Source: Hylemonella sp. UBA6679 (GTDB lineage Bacteria > Pseudomonadota > Gammaproteobacteria > Burkholderiales > Burkholderiaceae_C). From it: a stretch of DNA of 20,439 bases. The translations under genes and the position numbers were made by a program. Of the stretch, positions 6,650 through 13,974 are shown piece after piece (the first letter of the stretch is position 1; each line of letters opens with the position of its first letter). The notes beneath the pieces are model-generated. The model did no database searches. It saw only the letters and a program-made list of their open reading frames with translations, and was not told the origin of the DNA. The stretch is taken from NCBI GenBank assembly GCA_002454975.1, contig DKJZ01000082.1:1-20439 (forward strand), read 5' to 3'.

Positions 6650-8530
6650 ATGCGCCACTTAGCCAACGCCCCAGCCGCCACTACCCCAAGCCCACCCGCG
6701 GCGCCACGCTCGGATTGGGGCACGCTCAAACGCCTGTTTCCTTACCTGTGGTTTTACAAATGGCGCGTGCTCATCGCCCTGAGCCTGATGGTGGGCGCCA
6801 AGCTGGCCAATGTGGGCGTGCCGGTGCTGCTCAAAGAGCTGATCGACACCATGGCCGCCGGCATGGGTTTAGGTACAGGGGCTGGTGCAGCCGGTGGGGT
6901 TAGCGCCGGGCAGGCCGCCGTGTTGGTGGCTGCCGTACCTGCGGCCTTGCTGCTGGCCTACGGTGCTTTGCGCCTGAGTGCCACGCTGTGCACCGAGTTG
7001 CGCGAACTGGTGTTTGCCAAAGCCACCGAGGGTGCTTCGCGCACCATCTCGCTCCAAGTCTTTCGCCACTTGCACGCCCTGAGCCTGCGCTTTCACCTGG
7101 AGCGCCAAACCGGCGGCATGACGCGCGACATCGAGCGCGGCACACGCGCGGTGAATTCGCTGATTTCTTATTCGCTCTACAGCATCATCCCCACCCTGAT
7201 CGAGGTGGCCTTGGTGCTCACGCTGTTGGCGGTGAAGTTCGATGTGTGGTTTGCCTGGATCACCATCACCGCGCTGGTGCTGTACGTGACCTTCACCGTG
7301 ACCGTGACCGAGTGGCGCACACGTTTTCGCCGCACCATGAATGAGCTCGACTCGGCCGCGCACAGCCGCGCGATTGATTCGCTGCTGAACTACGAAACCG
7401 TCAAGTACTTTGGCAACGAAGAGTTCGAAGCCCGCCGCTACGACGAAAACCTGGAGAAGTACCGGCTTGCGGCCATCAAGAGCCAAAGCACCCTGAGCAT
7501 GCTCAACGCGGGCCAGCAGCTCATCATCGCTGTGGCGCTGGTGGCCATGCTGTGGCGCGCCACCCAGGGCGTGATTGATGGCCGCATGACGCTGGGCGAC
7601 CTGGTGATGATCAACGCTTTCATGATCCAGCTCTACATACCCTTGGGTTTTTTGGGCGTGATCTACCGCGAAATCAAACAAAGCCTCACCGACCTGGACA
7701 AGATGTTCACCTTACTGGAAAAAGAGCGCGAGGTGGCCGACATGCCCGGCGCGCAGCCCCTGGTGGTTGACCCCGCTGGCCTGGGGGCCCAGGTGCGCTT
7801 TGAGAACGTGCGTTTTGCTTACGACCCCAGCCGCCCCATTTTGGATGGCGTGAGTTTTGAGATTCCCGCTGGTAAAACCGTGGCGGTGGTGGGTGCATCG
7901 GGCGCGGGCAAGTCCACCTTGGCGCGTTTGCTCTTTCGCTTTTACGACGTGAGCAACCCGAAAGAGGGCGGGCGCATCACCATCGGCGGGCAAGACATCC
8001 GCAAGGTCACGCAAGCCTCGTTGCGCAAAACCATCGGCATCGTGCCGCAAGACACGGTGCTGTTCAACGACACCGTGGCCTACAACATCGCTTACGGCCA
8101 GCCCGGTGCCACACAGCAAGAGGTGGAGGCCGCCGCCAAGGCCGCGCACATCCACGACTTCATTGCCAGCACCCCCAAGGGTTACGACACCATGGTGGGC
8201 GAGCGCGGCTTGAAGCTCAGCGGCGGTGAAAAGCAGCGCGTGGCCATCGCCCGCACCTTGCTCAAAAACCCGCCCGTGTTGATTTTTGACGAGGCCACCT
8301 CCGCCCTGGATTCGGCCAACGAGCGGGCCATCCAAGCTGAGCTGCACAGCGTGTCGCAAAACAAAACCACATTGGTGATTGCGCACCGTCTGTCCACCGT
8401 GGTGGACGCGCATGAAATCTTGGTGATGGAGGCCGGGCGCATCGTCGAGCGCGGCACCCACAACGACTTGCTCAACCAAGGCGGCGTGTATGCCCGCATG
8501 TGGTCTTTGCAGCAAAGCGCGGAGTCTTGA
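6650..8530 (+). CDS. ABC exporter, fused permease-ATPase, Atm1/ABCB7-like
   Basis: This 626-residue half-transporter would dimerise in the inner membrane and export a substrate with ATP. The N-terminal part (about residues 35-350) holds hydrophobic helices of the six-helix exporter domain, with RETxGMxxDIERG-like intracellular sequence (RQTGGMTRDIERG) and the YETVKYFGNE segment typical of the Atm1/HMT1 group. The ATPase domain has Walker A GASGAGKST (415-423), Q-loop VPQDTVLFND, signature LSGGEKQR (523-530), Walker B with Asp547 and Glu548, and H-loop His579. Atm1-type proteins in bacteria handle glutathione-linked or metal-sulfur compounds; that substrate is inference here. The frame is open back to GTG 6602, inside the divergent yciA gene; ATG 6650 is preferred, though it has no good ribosome site. 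A small Gly/Ala-rich stretch lies in the first outer loop. Confidence 0.9.
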   Translation: MRHLANAPAATTPSPPAAPRSDWGTLKRLFPYLWFYKWRVLIALSLMVGAKLANVGVPVLLKELIDTMAAGMGLGTGAGAAGGVSAGQAAVLVAAVPAALLLAYGALRLSATLCTELRELVFAKATEGASRTISLQVFRHLHALSLRFHLERQTGGMTRDIERGTRAVNSLISYSLYSIIPTLIEVALVLTLLAVKFDVWFAWITITALVLYVTFTVTVTEWRTRFRRTMNELDSAAHSRAIDSLLNYETVKYFGNEEFEARRYDENLEKYRLAAIKSQSTLSMLNAGQQLIIAVALVAMLWRATQGVIDGRMTLGDLVMINAFMIQLYIPLGFLGVIYREIKQSLTDLDKMFTLLEKEREVADMPGAQPLVVDPAGLGAQVRFENVRFAYDPSRPILDGVSFEIPAGKTVAVVGASGAGKSTLARLLFRFYDVSNPKEGGRITIGGQDIRKVTQASLRKTIGIVPQDTVLFNDTVAYNIAYGQPGATQQEVEAAAKAAHIHDFIASTPKGYDTMVGERGLKLSGGEKQRVAIARTLLKNPPVLIFDEATSALDSANERAIQAELHSVSQNKTTLVIAHRLSTVVDAHEILVMEAGRIVERGTHNDLLNQGGVYARMWSLQQSAES

Positions 8531-8537
8531 AAACACC

Positions 8538-8561
8538 TGCGCGCCCCAGCCCGGGCGCGCA
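8538..8561 (+). terminator. GC hairpin between ABC exporter and pyrC
   Basis: A perfect 9-bp stem, TGCGCGCCC paired with GGGCGCGCA, encloses a six-base loop. It starts seven bases after the transporter stop and ends 16 bases before the pyrC start. There is no U tract, so it is a weak candidate for an intrinsic terminator. It could equally be a processing element or a leader hairpin of pyrC. The likely pyrC ribosome site GAGAA (8565-8569) is outside the stem. Confidence 0.4.
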
Positions 8562-8577
8562 ATGAGAAAATCCAGCC

Positions 8578-9618
8578 ATGAGCACTTCCCCCGACACCCT
8601 GACCCTCACCCGCCCCGACGACTGGCACCTGCATGTGCGCGACGGCGAGCCCCTGCACACCGTGGTGCCGCATACCGCCGCGCAGTTTGGCCGCGCCATC
8701 ATCATGCCCAACCTCAAGCCGCCGGTCACCACCGCCGAGCAGGCCCTGGCTTACAAGGCGCGCATTCAGGCGGCCGTGCCTGCGGGCATGAGCTTTGAGC
8801 CGCTCATGACGCTCTACCTCACCGACAAGCTGCCGCCTGCAGAAATCAAGCGCGCCAAGGCTGCGGGCGTGGTGGCGGCCAAGCTGTACCCAGCGGGTGC
8901 CACCACCAACAGCGACGCTGGCGTGACCGACCTGCGCAAGATCTACAAAACCCTTGAGGCCATGCAGCGCGAAGGCATGTTGCTGTTGGTGCATGGTGAG
9001 GTCACCAGCGCCGACATCGACCTGTTTGACCGTGAAGCGGTGTTCATCGAGCAGCACCTCATTCCGCTGCGCCGCGATTTCCCTGAGCTCAAAATTGTGT
9101 TTGAGCACATCACCACCCGCGAAGCCGCACATTACGTGCGCGATGCCGACCGATTTGTGGGCGCCACCATCACCGCGCACCACTTGCTCTACAACCGCAA
9201 CGCCATCTTCACCGGCGGTGTGCGCCCGCACTACTACTGCCTGCCTGTGCTCAAGCGTGAGGTCCACCGCCTGGCACTGGTCGATGCGGCCACCAGCGCC
9301 AGCCCCAAGTTCTTCTTGGGCACCGACAGTGCGCCGCACCCCGCCCACCTCAAAGAGCACGCCAGCGGCTGCGCCGGCTGCTACACCGCATACGCGGCCA
9401 TCGAGATGTACGCCGAGGCCTTTGACAACGCCGGCGCCTTGCACCAGCTCGAAGCCTTTGCCAGCTTCAATGGCGCAGACTTTTACGGCCTGCCGCGCAA
9501 CACCAGCACCATCACCCTCAAGCGCGAGGCCTGGACGCCACCAGCGTCTTTTGCGTTTGGCAACGCCGAACTCAAACCTTTGCGCGCCGGTGAAGCCCTG
9601 CCGTGGCGCATGGTCTAA
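8578..9618 (+). CDS. pyrC: Dihydroorotase, class II
   Basis: This 346-residue zinc enzyme interconverts carbamoyl-aspartate and dihydroorotate in pyrimidine synthesis. It aligns by eye with E. coli PyrC (348 residues). The metal ligands are all present: His17 and His19 in WHLHVRD, Lys102 (the carbamylated lysine, in AAKLYPAGATTNS), His139 in VHGE, His177 in EHITT, and Asp250 in GTDSAPH. The numbering of the last four is identical to that reported for E. coli. The start ATG 8578 gives the normal N-terminus and has GAGAA about eight bases upstream. The 3' end overlaps the GTG start of the DUF3025 gene by 16 bases, suggesting coupled translation. The hairpin 16 bases upstream might take part in control, but I see no E. 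coli-like sequestration of the ribosome site. Confidence 0.97.
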   Translation: MSTSPDTLTLTRPDDWHLHVRDGEPLHTVVPHTAAQFGRAIIMPNLKPPVTTAEQALAYKARIQAAVPAGMSFEPLMTLYLTDKLPPAEIKRAKAAGVVAAKLYPAGATTNSDAGVTDLRKIYKTLEAMQREGMLLLVHGEVTSADIDLFDREAVFIEQHLIPLRRDFPELKIVFEHITTREAAHYVRDADRFVGATITAHHLLYNRNAIFTGGVRPHYYCLPVLKREVHRLALVDAATSASPKFFLGTDSAPHPAHLKEHASGCAGCYTAYAAIEMYAEAFDNAGALHQLEAFASFNGADFYGLPRNTSTITLKREAWTPPASFAFGNAELKPLRAGEALPWRMV

Positions 9619-10472
9619 ACCACATCGACTGGTCAGCGCCCTGGCTCGCGCCCTACCGCGACCTGGGGCTGGCCTTGGCCCAAGGTGTGCACGCGGGGCA
9701 CTCGGTGGCGCAAGCGCTCAATGCAGGTGCTGCCCGTGTTCATCAAGAAAAATCAGCGCTAGGCCATGTGGATGCTGGCAATCTAGCTATACATTCCATA
9801 GCGCCCAGCTTTGTGCCGCAAGACGAGTTGCCCCCGGGCGTGGCCTACGAGCACTTTATTTTTGAGCAGCGCCGTGTGCCCACGCGCGACGGCTTGCACG
9901 ACTTTTTCAACGGCCTGAGCTGGCTGCATTTCCCGCACACCAAGGCCCGCCTCAATGCACTGCAAGCGCAGCACATCGAGCTTGACGGTGTGCAGCCTCG
10001 CCGCGGTGCCGTGCGTGACGCCCTGACCTTGTTTGATGAAAACGCGGCCTTGTTGGCCGCCCCACTCGCCTTGTGGGAAGCGCTCGTGGCCAAAGATTGG
10101 CACGCCTTGTTTGTGACCCACCGCGCCTTGTGGGCGCAGGCGCAACTGGTGCTGTTTGGCCACGCCTTGCTGGAAAAACTGGTGAGCCCGCGCAAAGCCA
10201 TCACCGCGCATGTGCTGGTGTTGCCTTTTGAGGCCACGCCGGGTTCGGTGGCCTTGCCAGCGTGGGACACCCGCCTGGCGGCCAGCCTGAGCGCCGAGTG
10301 GCTGCGAGACAAGCCCTACGCCCCCTTGCCGGTGCTGGGTGTGCCGCAGTGGTGGGCGGCCAACGCCGATGCGGCGTTTTACAACGACCCGGCTGTTTTT
10401 CGCTTGCCGCGTGCCGCTTTGTCGCCTTCTGCGTTTTCACCCGCAGCGCCACAGCAGCCCGGGCGGGATTGA
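9603..10472 (+). CDS. DUF3025 family protein
   Basis: This 289-residue protein belongs to the uncharacterised DUF3025 family, common in beta- and gammaproteobacteria. Typical blocks are VPTRDGLHDFFNGLSWLHFP (about residues 97-116), TKARLNALQ, GAVRDALTLFDENAALL and FGHALLEKLVSPRKAITAHV. No signal peptide or membrane helix is evident, so it is probably cytoplasmic. Function is unknown. The start is taken as GTG 9603 inside the end of pyrC; there is no in-frame ATG before the conserved IDWSAPWL segment and no clear ribosome site, so coupling to pyrC is likely. Residues about 48-70 (ALGHVDAGNLAIHSIAPSF) look unlike the rest and are encoded by an AT-richer, repeat-like stretch. The family often lies near pyrC in this lineage as far as I recall; that is not proof of a pyrimidine role. 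Confidence 0.85.
   Translation: MAHGLNHIDWSAPWLAPYRDLGLALAQGVHAGHSVAQALNAGAARVHQEKSALGHVDAGNLAIHSIAPSFVPQDELPPGVAYEHFIFEQRRVPTRDGLHDFFNGLSWLHFPHTKARLNALQAQHIELDGVQPRRGAVRDALTLFDENAALLAAPLALWEALVAKDWHALFVTHRALWAQAQLVLFGHALLEKLVSPRKAITAHVLVLPFEATPGSVALPAWDTRLAASLSAEWLRDKPYAPLPVLGVPQWWAANADAAFYNDPAVFRLPRAALSPSAFSPAAPQQPGRD
9745..9800. repeat. Repeat-like AT-richer segment inside the DUF3025 gene
   Basis: This stretch contains AGCGCTAGGCCAT and, 20 bases later, TCTAGCTATACATTCCATAGC, which differ in composition from the surrounding GC-rich codons. Read on the minus strand, 13 of 17 bases around its TATAGCTA core match the segment at 5652-5668. It keeps the reading frame open and sits in a variable linker ahead of the conserved DUF3025 core. 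The interpretation as a decayed dispersed repeat is tentative. Confidence 0.35.
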
Positions 10473-10504
10473 CCATACAAGACCTGAGGTTGATCAAGGC
10501 GGAT

Positions 10505-10533
10505 CTTGATTTTTAAGAGCCGCACCCTAATAT
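10505..10533 (+). promoter_or_regulatory. Candidate htpX promoter (heat-shock or housekeeping type)
   Basis: Upstream of htpX, CTTGATT (10505-10511) is followed 13 bases later by CCCTAAT (10525-10531). This resembles a sigma-32 promoter (CTTGAAA, then CCCCATnT). The same bases also read as a sigma-70 site: TTGATT at 10506-10511 and TAATAT at 10528-10533 with a 16-base spacer, four of six matches in each box. E. coli htpX is heat-inducible, so either reading is plausible. No transcription data are available. Confidence 0.4.
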
Positions 10534-10570
10534 GCCCGAAACGCGCCCGCGGGGCGTTGCGAAGGAAACC

Positions 10571-11440
10571 ATGAAACGTATCATTTTGTTTGTGTTGACC
10601 AACCTGGCGGTGGTGGTGGTGCTTGGCCTGGTGGCCAGCTTGCTAGGTGTGAATCGATTTCTCACGGCCAACGGCCTGAACCTGGGCGCGCTGCTGGGGT
10701 TTGCGCTGATCATGGGCTTTGGTGGCGCCATCATTTCTTTGTTGATCAGCAAGCCTGTGGCCAAGTGGAGCTCGGGTGTGACCGTGATTGACGGCTCGGG
10801 CTCGGCCGACGAACGTTGGATTGTGGAGACCGTGCGCCGCTTTGCCGACAAGGCCGGCATTGGCATGCCCGAGGTGGGTATTTTTGAAGGCGAGCCCAAC
10901 GCCTTTGCCACAGGTGCTTTCAAAAACTCGGCCCTGGTGGCGGTGAGCACCGGCTTGCTGCAAAGCATGACGCGTGAAGAGGTTGAAGCGGTGATTGGCC
11001 ACGAGGTTGCCCATATTGCCAACGGCGACATGGTCACCATGACCCTGATTCAAGGCGTGATGAACACCTTTGTGGTGTTCTTGAGCCGCTTGGTGGGCTA
11101 CGCGGTCGACAGCTTTTTACGCCGCAACGACGAAGAAAGCAGCGGCCCTGGCATCGGGTACTACGTCACCAGCATCGTGCTCGATATTTTGTTGGGCTTT
11201 GTGGCGGCCATCATCGTGGCTTGGTTCTCGCGCCAGCGCGAGTTCCGCGCGGATGCCGGCGCCGCTCAACTCATGGGTCGCAAACAACCCATGATCAACG
11301 CCCTGGCCCGCCTGGGCGGCTTGCAAGCCGGTGAACTGCCCAAGAGCGTGGCAGCCATGGGCATTGCCGGTGGCATCGGCCAACTCTTCAGCACCCACCC
11401 CCCGCTGGAAGACCGCATTGCCGCGTTGCAAAACAGCTGA
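10571..11440 (+). CDS. htpX: Membrane zinc metalloprotease HtpX
   Basis: This 289-residue inner-membrane protease degrades misfolded membrane proteins, acting with FtsH in quality control. It matches E. coli HtpX (293 residues) over its whole length. Two hydrophobic helices are at the N-terminus (about residues 4-22 and 34-57). NAFATG and LVAVSTGLLQ precede the zinc motif HEVAH (His144, Glu145, His148) followed by IANGDMVTM. The third ligand is Glu224 in REFRADAGAAQL. Further hydrophobic segments lie between, and STHPPLEDRI closes the protein. ATG 10571 is chosen because GAAGGA lies four bases upstream and the N-terminus MKRIILFVLTNLAV fits the family; the frame is open back to 10532 without similarity. 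It appears monocistronic, with its own promoter candidate and a strong terminator downstream. Confidence 0.97.
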   Translation: MKRIILFVLTNLAVVVVLGLVASLLGVNRFLTANGLNLGALLGFALIMGFGGAIISLLISKPVAKWSSGVTVIDGSGSADERWIVETVRRFADKAGIGMPEVGIFEGEPNAFATGAFKNSALVAVSTGLLQSMTREEVEAVIGHEVAHIANGDMVTMTLIQGVMNTFVVFLSRLVGYAVDSFLRRNDEESSGPGIGYYVTSIVLDILLGFVAAIIVAWFSRQREFRADAGAAQLMGRKQPMINALARLGGLQAGELPKSVAAMGIAGGIGQLFSTHPPLEDRIAALQNS

Positions 11441-11463
11441 TGGCTTGCGCCAAGCAGCCCAGC

Positions 11464-11489
11464 AAAACCAGCCTACGGGCTGGTTTTTT
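11464..11489 (+). terminator. Intrinsic terminator of htpX
   Basis: AAAACCAGCC pairs with GGCTGGTTTT around a TACG loop, giving a 10-bp stem closed by C-G on a UNCG tetraloop, a very stable arrangement in RNA. The descending arm runs directly into a T tract. It begins 24 bases after the htpX stop. Confidence 0.93.
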
Positions 11490-11541
11490 CATGCCTGACA
11501 TCAGGCCGGTGAGCTCGGTGGGTGGCAGCCCCCATCGGTGA

Positions 11542-11605
11542 GGTCACCAGGTTGTGAGGGCACGAGGTGGTGGGGGCACGAGGTGGTGGGGTCACGCTGT
11601 GATGG
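11542..11605. repeat. 16-bp tandem repeat, about four units
   Basis: Units start at 11542, 11558, 11574 and 11590. The two central units are identical (GGGCACGAGGTGGTGG); the outer ones are diverged (GGTCACCAGGTTGTGA and GGTCACGCTGTGATGG). The last unit contains the TGA stop (minus strand, 11592-11594) and last codons of the FAD-dependent protein gene. The rest of the gap from 11490 holds no gene that I can see. Confidence 0.75.
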
Positions 11606-13574
11606 CCAGCGCCAAAGCTTCGGCCACTTTGATGCCATCCACCCCTGCCGACAGAATACCGCCGGCAAAGCCTGCGCCTTCACCAGCAGGGTACAGGCCA
11701 TTCACATTACTGCTTTGGTAGTTGTCGCGCCGGGTGATGCGCAAGGGGGAAGACGTGCGGGTCTCCACCCCGGTAAGCACCGCGTCATCCAAATCAAAGC
11801 CTTTGATTTTTTTGCCAAACACCGGCAGGGCCTCGCGCATGGCTTCGACGGCGTAAGTGGGCAAGGCCGCGGCCAAGGAGCCGAGTTTCACACCGGGTTT
11901 GTAAGAGGGCAGCACCTCGCCAAATTGCGCTGAGGGTTGTTGGCGGATGAAGTCGCCCACCAACTGCCCAGGCGATTCGTACGTGCCCCCGCCCAGCACG
12001 TAGGCGCGCGACTCAAGGCGGCGCTGCAACACCACACCCGAGAGCGGGTGGTACTGCGGCGGGTGCATGCGTGCCATGGCTGCGGCTTGGTTGGCGTAGC
12101 GCGCGCCGTCGGTGTCGCCAAAAGCGGCGATCCAGCCAGCGCGGTCTATCGGGTCGTGCGGGTTGAGGGTTGCCTCGGCTGGTGGGTTTGGGGTGCTGGT
12201 GCCATCAGGCGCGCCAGAGCCAGGCGGCACATCTGTGGCGATCAGGTTGGAGGCCAGCTGTAAAAAATCCGGTGGGTCGATGCCCACCACGATGCCGGCA
12301 TTGGCATTGCGCTCGTTACGCGAGTATTGGCTCATGCCGTTGGTCACCACACGCCCGGGTTCGCTGGTGGCAGCCACCACCGTGCCGCCCGGGCACATGC
12401 AAAAGCTGTAGACCGCGCGGCCGTTTTTGGCGTGGTGCACCAGCTTGTAATCGGCCGCGCCCAGGAGTGGGTGCCCAGCATGACGGCCCCAGCGCGCGCG
12501 GTCGATCAAGCCCTGTGGGTGTTCAATGCGCACGCCCACCGAAAACGGTTTGCTTTGCATGGCCACGCCCGCGTCCCACAGCATGGCAAAGGTGTCGCGC
12601 GAGCTGTGGCCCAAGGCCAGCACCACATGGCGGGTGGGCAGGGTGTAGCGCTGGCCATCGGCTTGAAGGATGTGCAGGGCTTGAATGTGTCGCACCGAAG
12701 CGGTGTTGGTTTGCTCTGAATTTGAGAGCGGCTCCGCTATGTCAGACGCGGCTTTGGGCGTGTTCTCGTCTGTGAACGAGAGGCCCACCAAGCGCTCTTC
12801 AAAACGAATCTCGCCACCCAGCGCAATGATCTGCTCGCGGATGTTTTCCACCACCTTGACCAGCTTGAAGGTGCCAATGTGCGGGTGCGCCTCAAACAAA
12901 ATGTCTGCAGGGGCGCCGGCTTGCACAAACTCGTGCATGACCTTGCGGCCTAAAAAGCGCGGGTCTTTGATTTGGCTGTAGAGCTTGCCGTCTGAAAACG
13001 TGCCCGCACCGCCTTCGCCGAACTGCACGTTGGATTCGGGCTTGAGGGTGTGTTTGCGCCACAGGCCCCAGGTGTCTTTGGTGCGCTGGCGCACGCGGGT
13101 GCCGCGCTCGATCACGATGGGCTTGAAGCCCATTTGCGCCAAGGTCAGCGCGGCAAACATGCCGCAAGGCCCAAAGCCCACCACCACGGGGCGCTCACCT
13201 GCGCTTGCACCAAACTCAGCGCTTGCATGGGCCGGCGCATGCCAAGCCATGTCGGGCGTGGGCAAGATGTGCGGGTGACCTGCAAAGCGCGCGAGCACCT
13301 GGGCTTCGTTCACACCCTCGGCCAAGCCGATGTCCACAATGAACACGGCTTGCAGCTGTGCCTTGCGGGCATCAAAGCTGCGCTTGAACACCTGCAGCTC
13401 AGCAATGTCTGCAGGCTGCAACTGCAAAGCCTGGGCTGCCAGCGTGCGCAAGGCCTCGATGGGGTGGGGCGTGGGGGTGCGGTCGGCCTCGGTTTCGGCC
13501 GGCGCATTGGCGGCGCGGCGGTGCTCAACAGGCAGGGCCTCGAGCGGGAGTTTGAGCTCGGTGAGTCGGATCAT
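11592..13574 (-). CDS. FAD-dependent oxidoreductase of the COG2509 type
   Basis: This 660-residue protein belongs to the uncharacterised FAD-dependent dehydrogenase group (COG2509). After an N-terminal domain of about 120 residues (MIRLTELKLPLEALP start) comes the nucleotide-binding motif VVVGFGPCGMFAALTLAQMG with GFGPCG at 133-138 and the acidic end IERG. The C-terminal part carries GLYPAGEGAGFAGGILSAGVDG, the second FAD contact typical of the family. The middle contains CPGGTVVAATSE. The reaction is unknown; it is presumably a cytoplasmic flavoprotein. Two low-complexity linkers stand out: around 12700-12775 (Ser/Asn/Thr-rich) and around 12165-12240 (Pro/Gly-rich). The frame stays open to 13808, but that part overlaps rnpB and is not coding. 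Translation from ATG 13574 gives the family N-terminus. The gene is divergent from rnpB. Confidence 0.85.
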   Translation of the reverse strand: MIRLTELKLPLEALPVEHRRAANAPAETEADRTPTPHPIEALRTLAAQALQLQPADIAELQVFKRSFDARKAQLQAVFIVDIGLAEGVNEAQVLARFAGHPHILPTPDMAWHAPAHASAEFGASAGERPVVVGFGPCGMFAALTLAQMGFKPIVIERGTRVRQRTKDTWGLWRKHTLKPESNVQFGEGGAGTFSDGKLYSQIKDPRFLGRKVMHEFVQAGAPADILFEAHPHIGTFKLVKVVENIREQIIALGGEIRFEERLVGLSFTDENTPKAASDIAEPLSNSEQTNTASVRHIQALHILQADGQRYTLPTRHVVLALGHSSRDTFAMLWDAGVAMQSKPFSVGVRIEHPQGLIDRARWGRHAGHPLLGAADYKLVHHAKNGRAVYSFCMCPGGTVVAATSEPGRVVTNGMSQYSRNERNANAGIVVGIDPPDFLQLASNLIATDVPPGSGAPDGTSTPNPPAEATLNPHDPIDRAGWIAAFGDTDGARYANQAAAMARMHPPQYHPLSGVVLQRRLESRAYVLGGGTYESPGQLVGDFIRQQPSAQFGEVLPSYKPGVKLGSLAAALPTYAVEAMREALPVFGKKIKGFDLDDAVLTGVETRTSSPLRITRRDNYQSSNVNGLYPAGEGAGFAGGILSAGVDGIKVAEALALAITA

Positions 13575-13638
13575 GGTTTGCAGGCCCGTGGTGATCGGGC
13601 AAAGGCAAGGACAGCCCCAGATTTTAAGGCCCAGGGTG

Positions 13639-13644
13639 GATAAT
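13639..13644 (+). promoter_or_regulatory. Candidate -10 box of rnpB
   Basis: GATAAT matches TATAAT at five of six positions and lies exactly six bases before the predicted 5' end of RNase P RNA at 13651. No convincing -35 box is seen 16-18 bases upstream. The 76-base gap to the divergent FAD-protein gene start must also hold that gene's expression signals. Confidence 0.5.
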
Positions 13645-13650
13645 GCGTGG

Positions 13651-13974
13651 GTGAAGCTCGCCAGACCGCCGCTGGTGCCGCATGGGAAACCTGGCACTGG
13701 AGGAACGTCCGGACTGCACAGGACAGCGTAGGAGGTAACACCTCTCCACCGTGAGGTGAGGATCAGAGCAACAGAGACGAGCCGGTTCAGTCCGGGTGAA
13801 ACGGGCAATCTCTACGCGCAGCAATACCAAATAGGCCAGCATTGAGGTGGTTCCGCTGAGCTGGCGGGTAGGTAGCACCGAGCCGGGTGGGCGACCCCCG
13901 GCCCAGATTAATGGCGGTCACTTCGGGGGCAACCCCGTTGCACAGAATCCGGCTTATCGGCGGGCTTCACACTT
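13651..13974 (+). ncRNA. rnpB: RNase P RNA (class A)
   Basis: This is the catalytic RNA of RNase P, which trims the 5' leader of tRNA precursors together with the RnpA protein. The conserved core elements occur in the right order: GAGGAACGTCC at 13700-13710 (5' strand of helix P4), AGAGACGAG at 13773-13781, the ATACCAAATAGGC block near 13825, the TGGCGGGTAGGTAGC-type block near 13861, and CAGAATCCGGCTTATCGG at 13943-13960. The ends are set by helix P1: GTGAAGCTCGC (13651-13661) pairs with GCGGGCTTCAC (13960-13970), with one G-U pair. About 324 bases is on the short side for betaproteobacteria. The 3' end coincides with the stop codon of the convergent Nudix/MBL gene, and I see no T-tailed terminator after it. 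Confidence 0.96.

Noticed and set aside
8182..9444. 420-residue open frame on the minus strand across the ABC exporter and pyrC
   Set aside because: It is the shadow of two strongly supported genes in GC-rich DNA; composition is His/Gly/Arg-rich and no motif is recognisable.
10540..10558. Bulged GC hairpin in the htpX leader as an RNA thermometer
   Set aside because: The ribosome site GAAGGA (10561-10566) lies outside the stem, so heat melting would not control access.
13575..13808. Upstream extension of the FAD-dependent protein frame
   Set aside because: It runs antisense through the 5' part and core of rnpB and has no family similarity; the family N-terminus begins at 13574.
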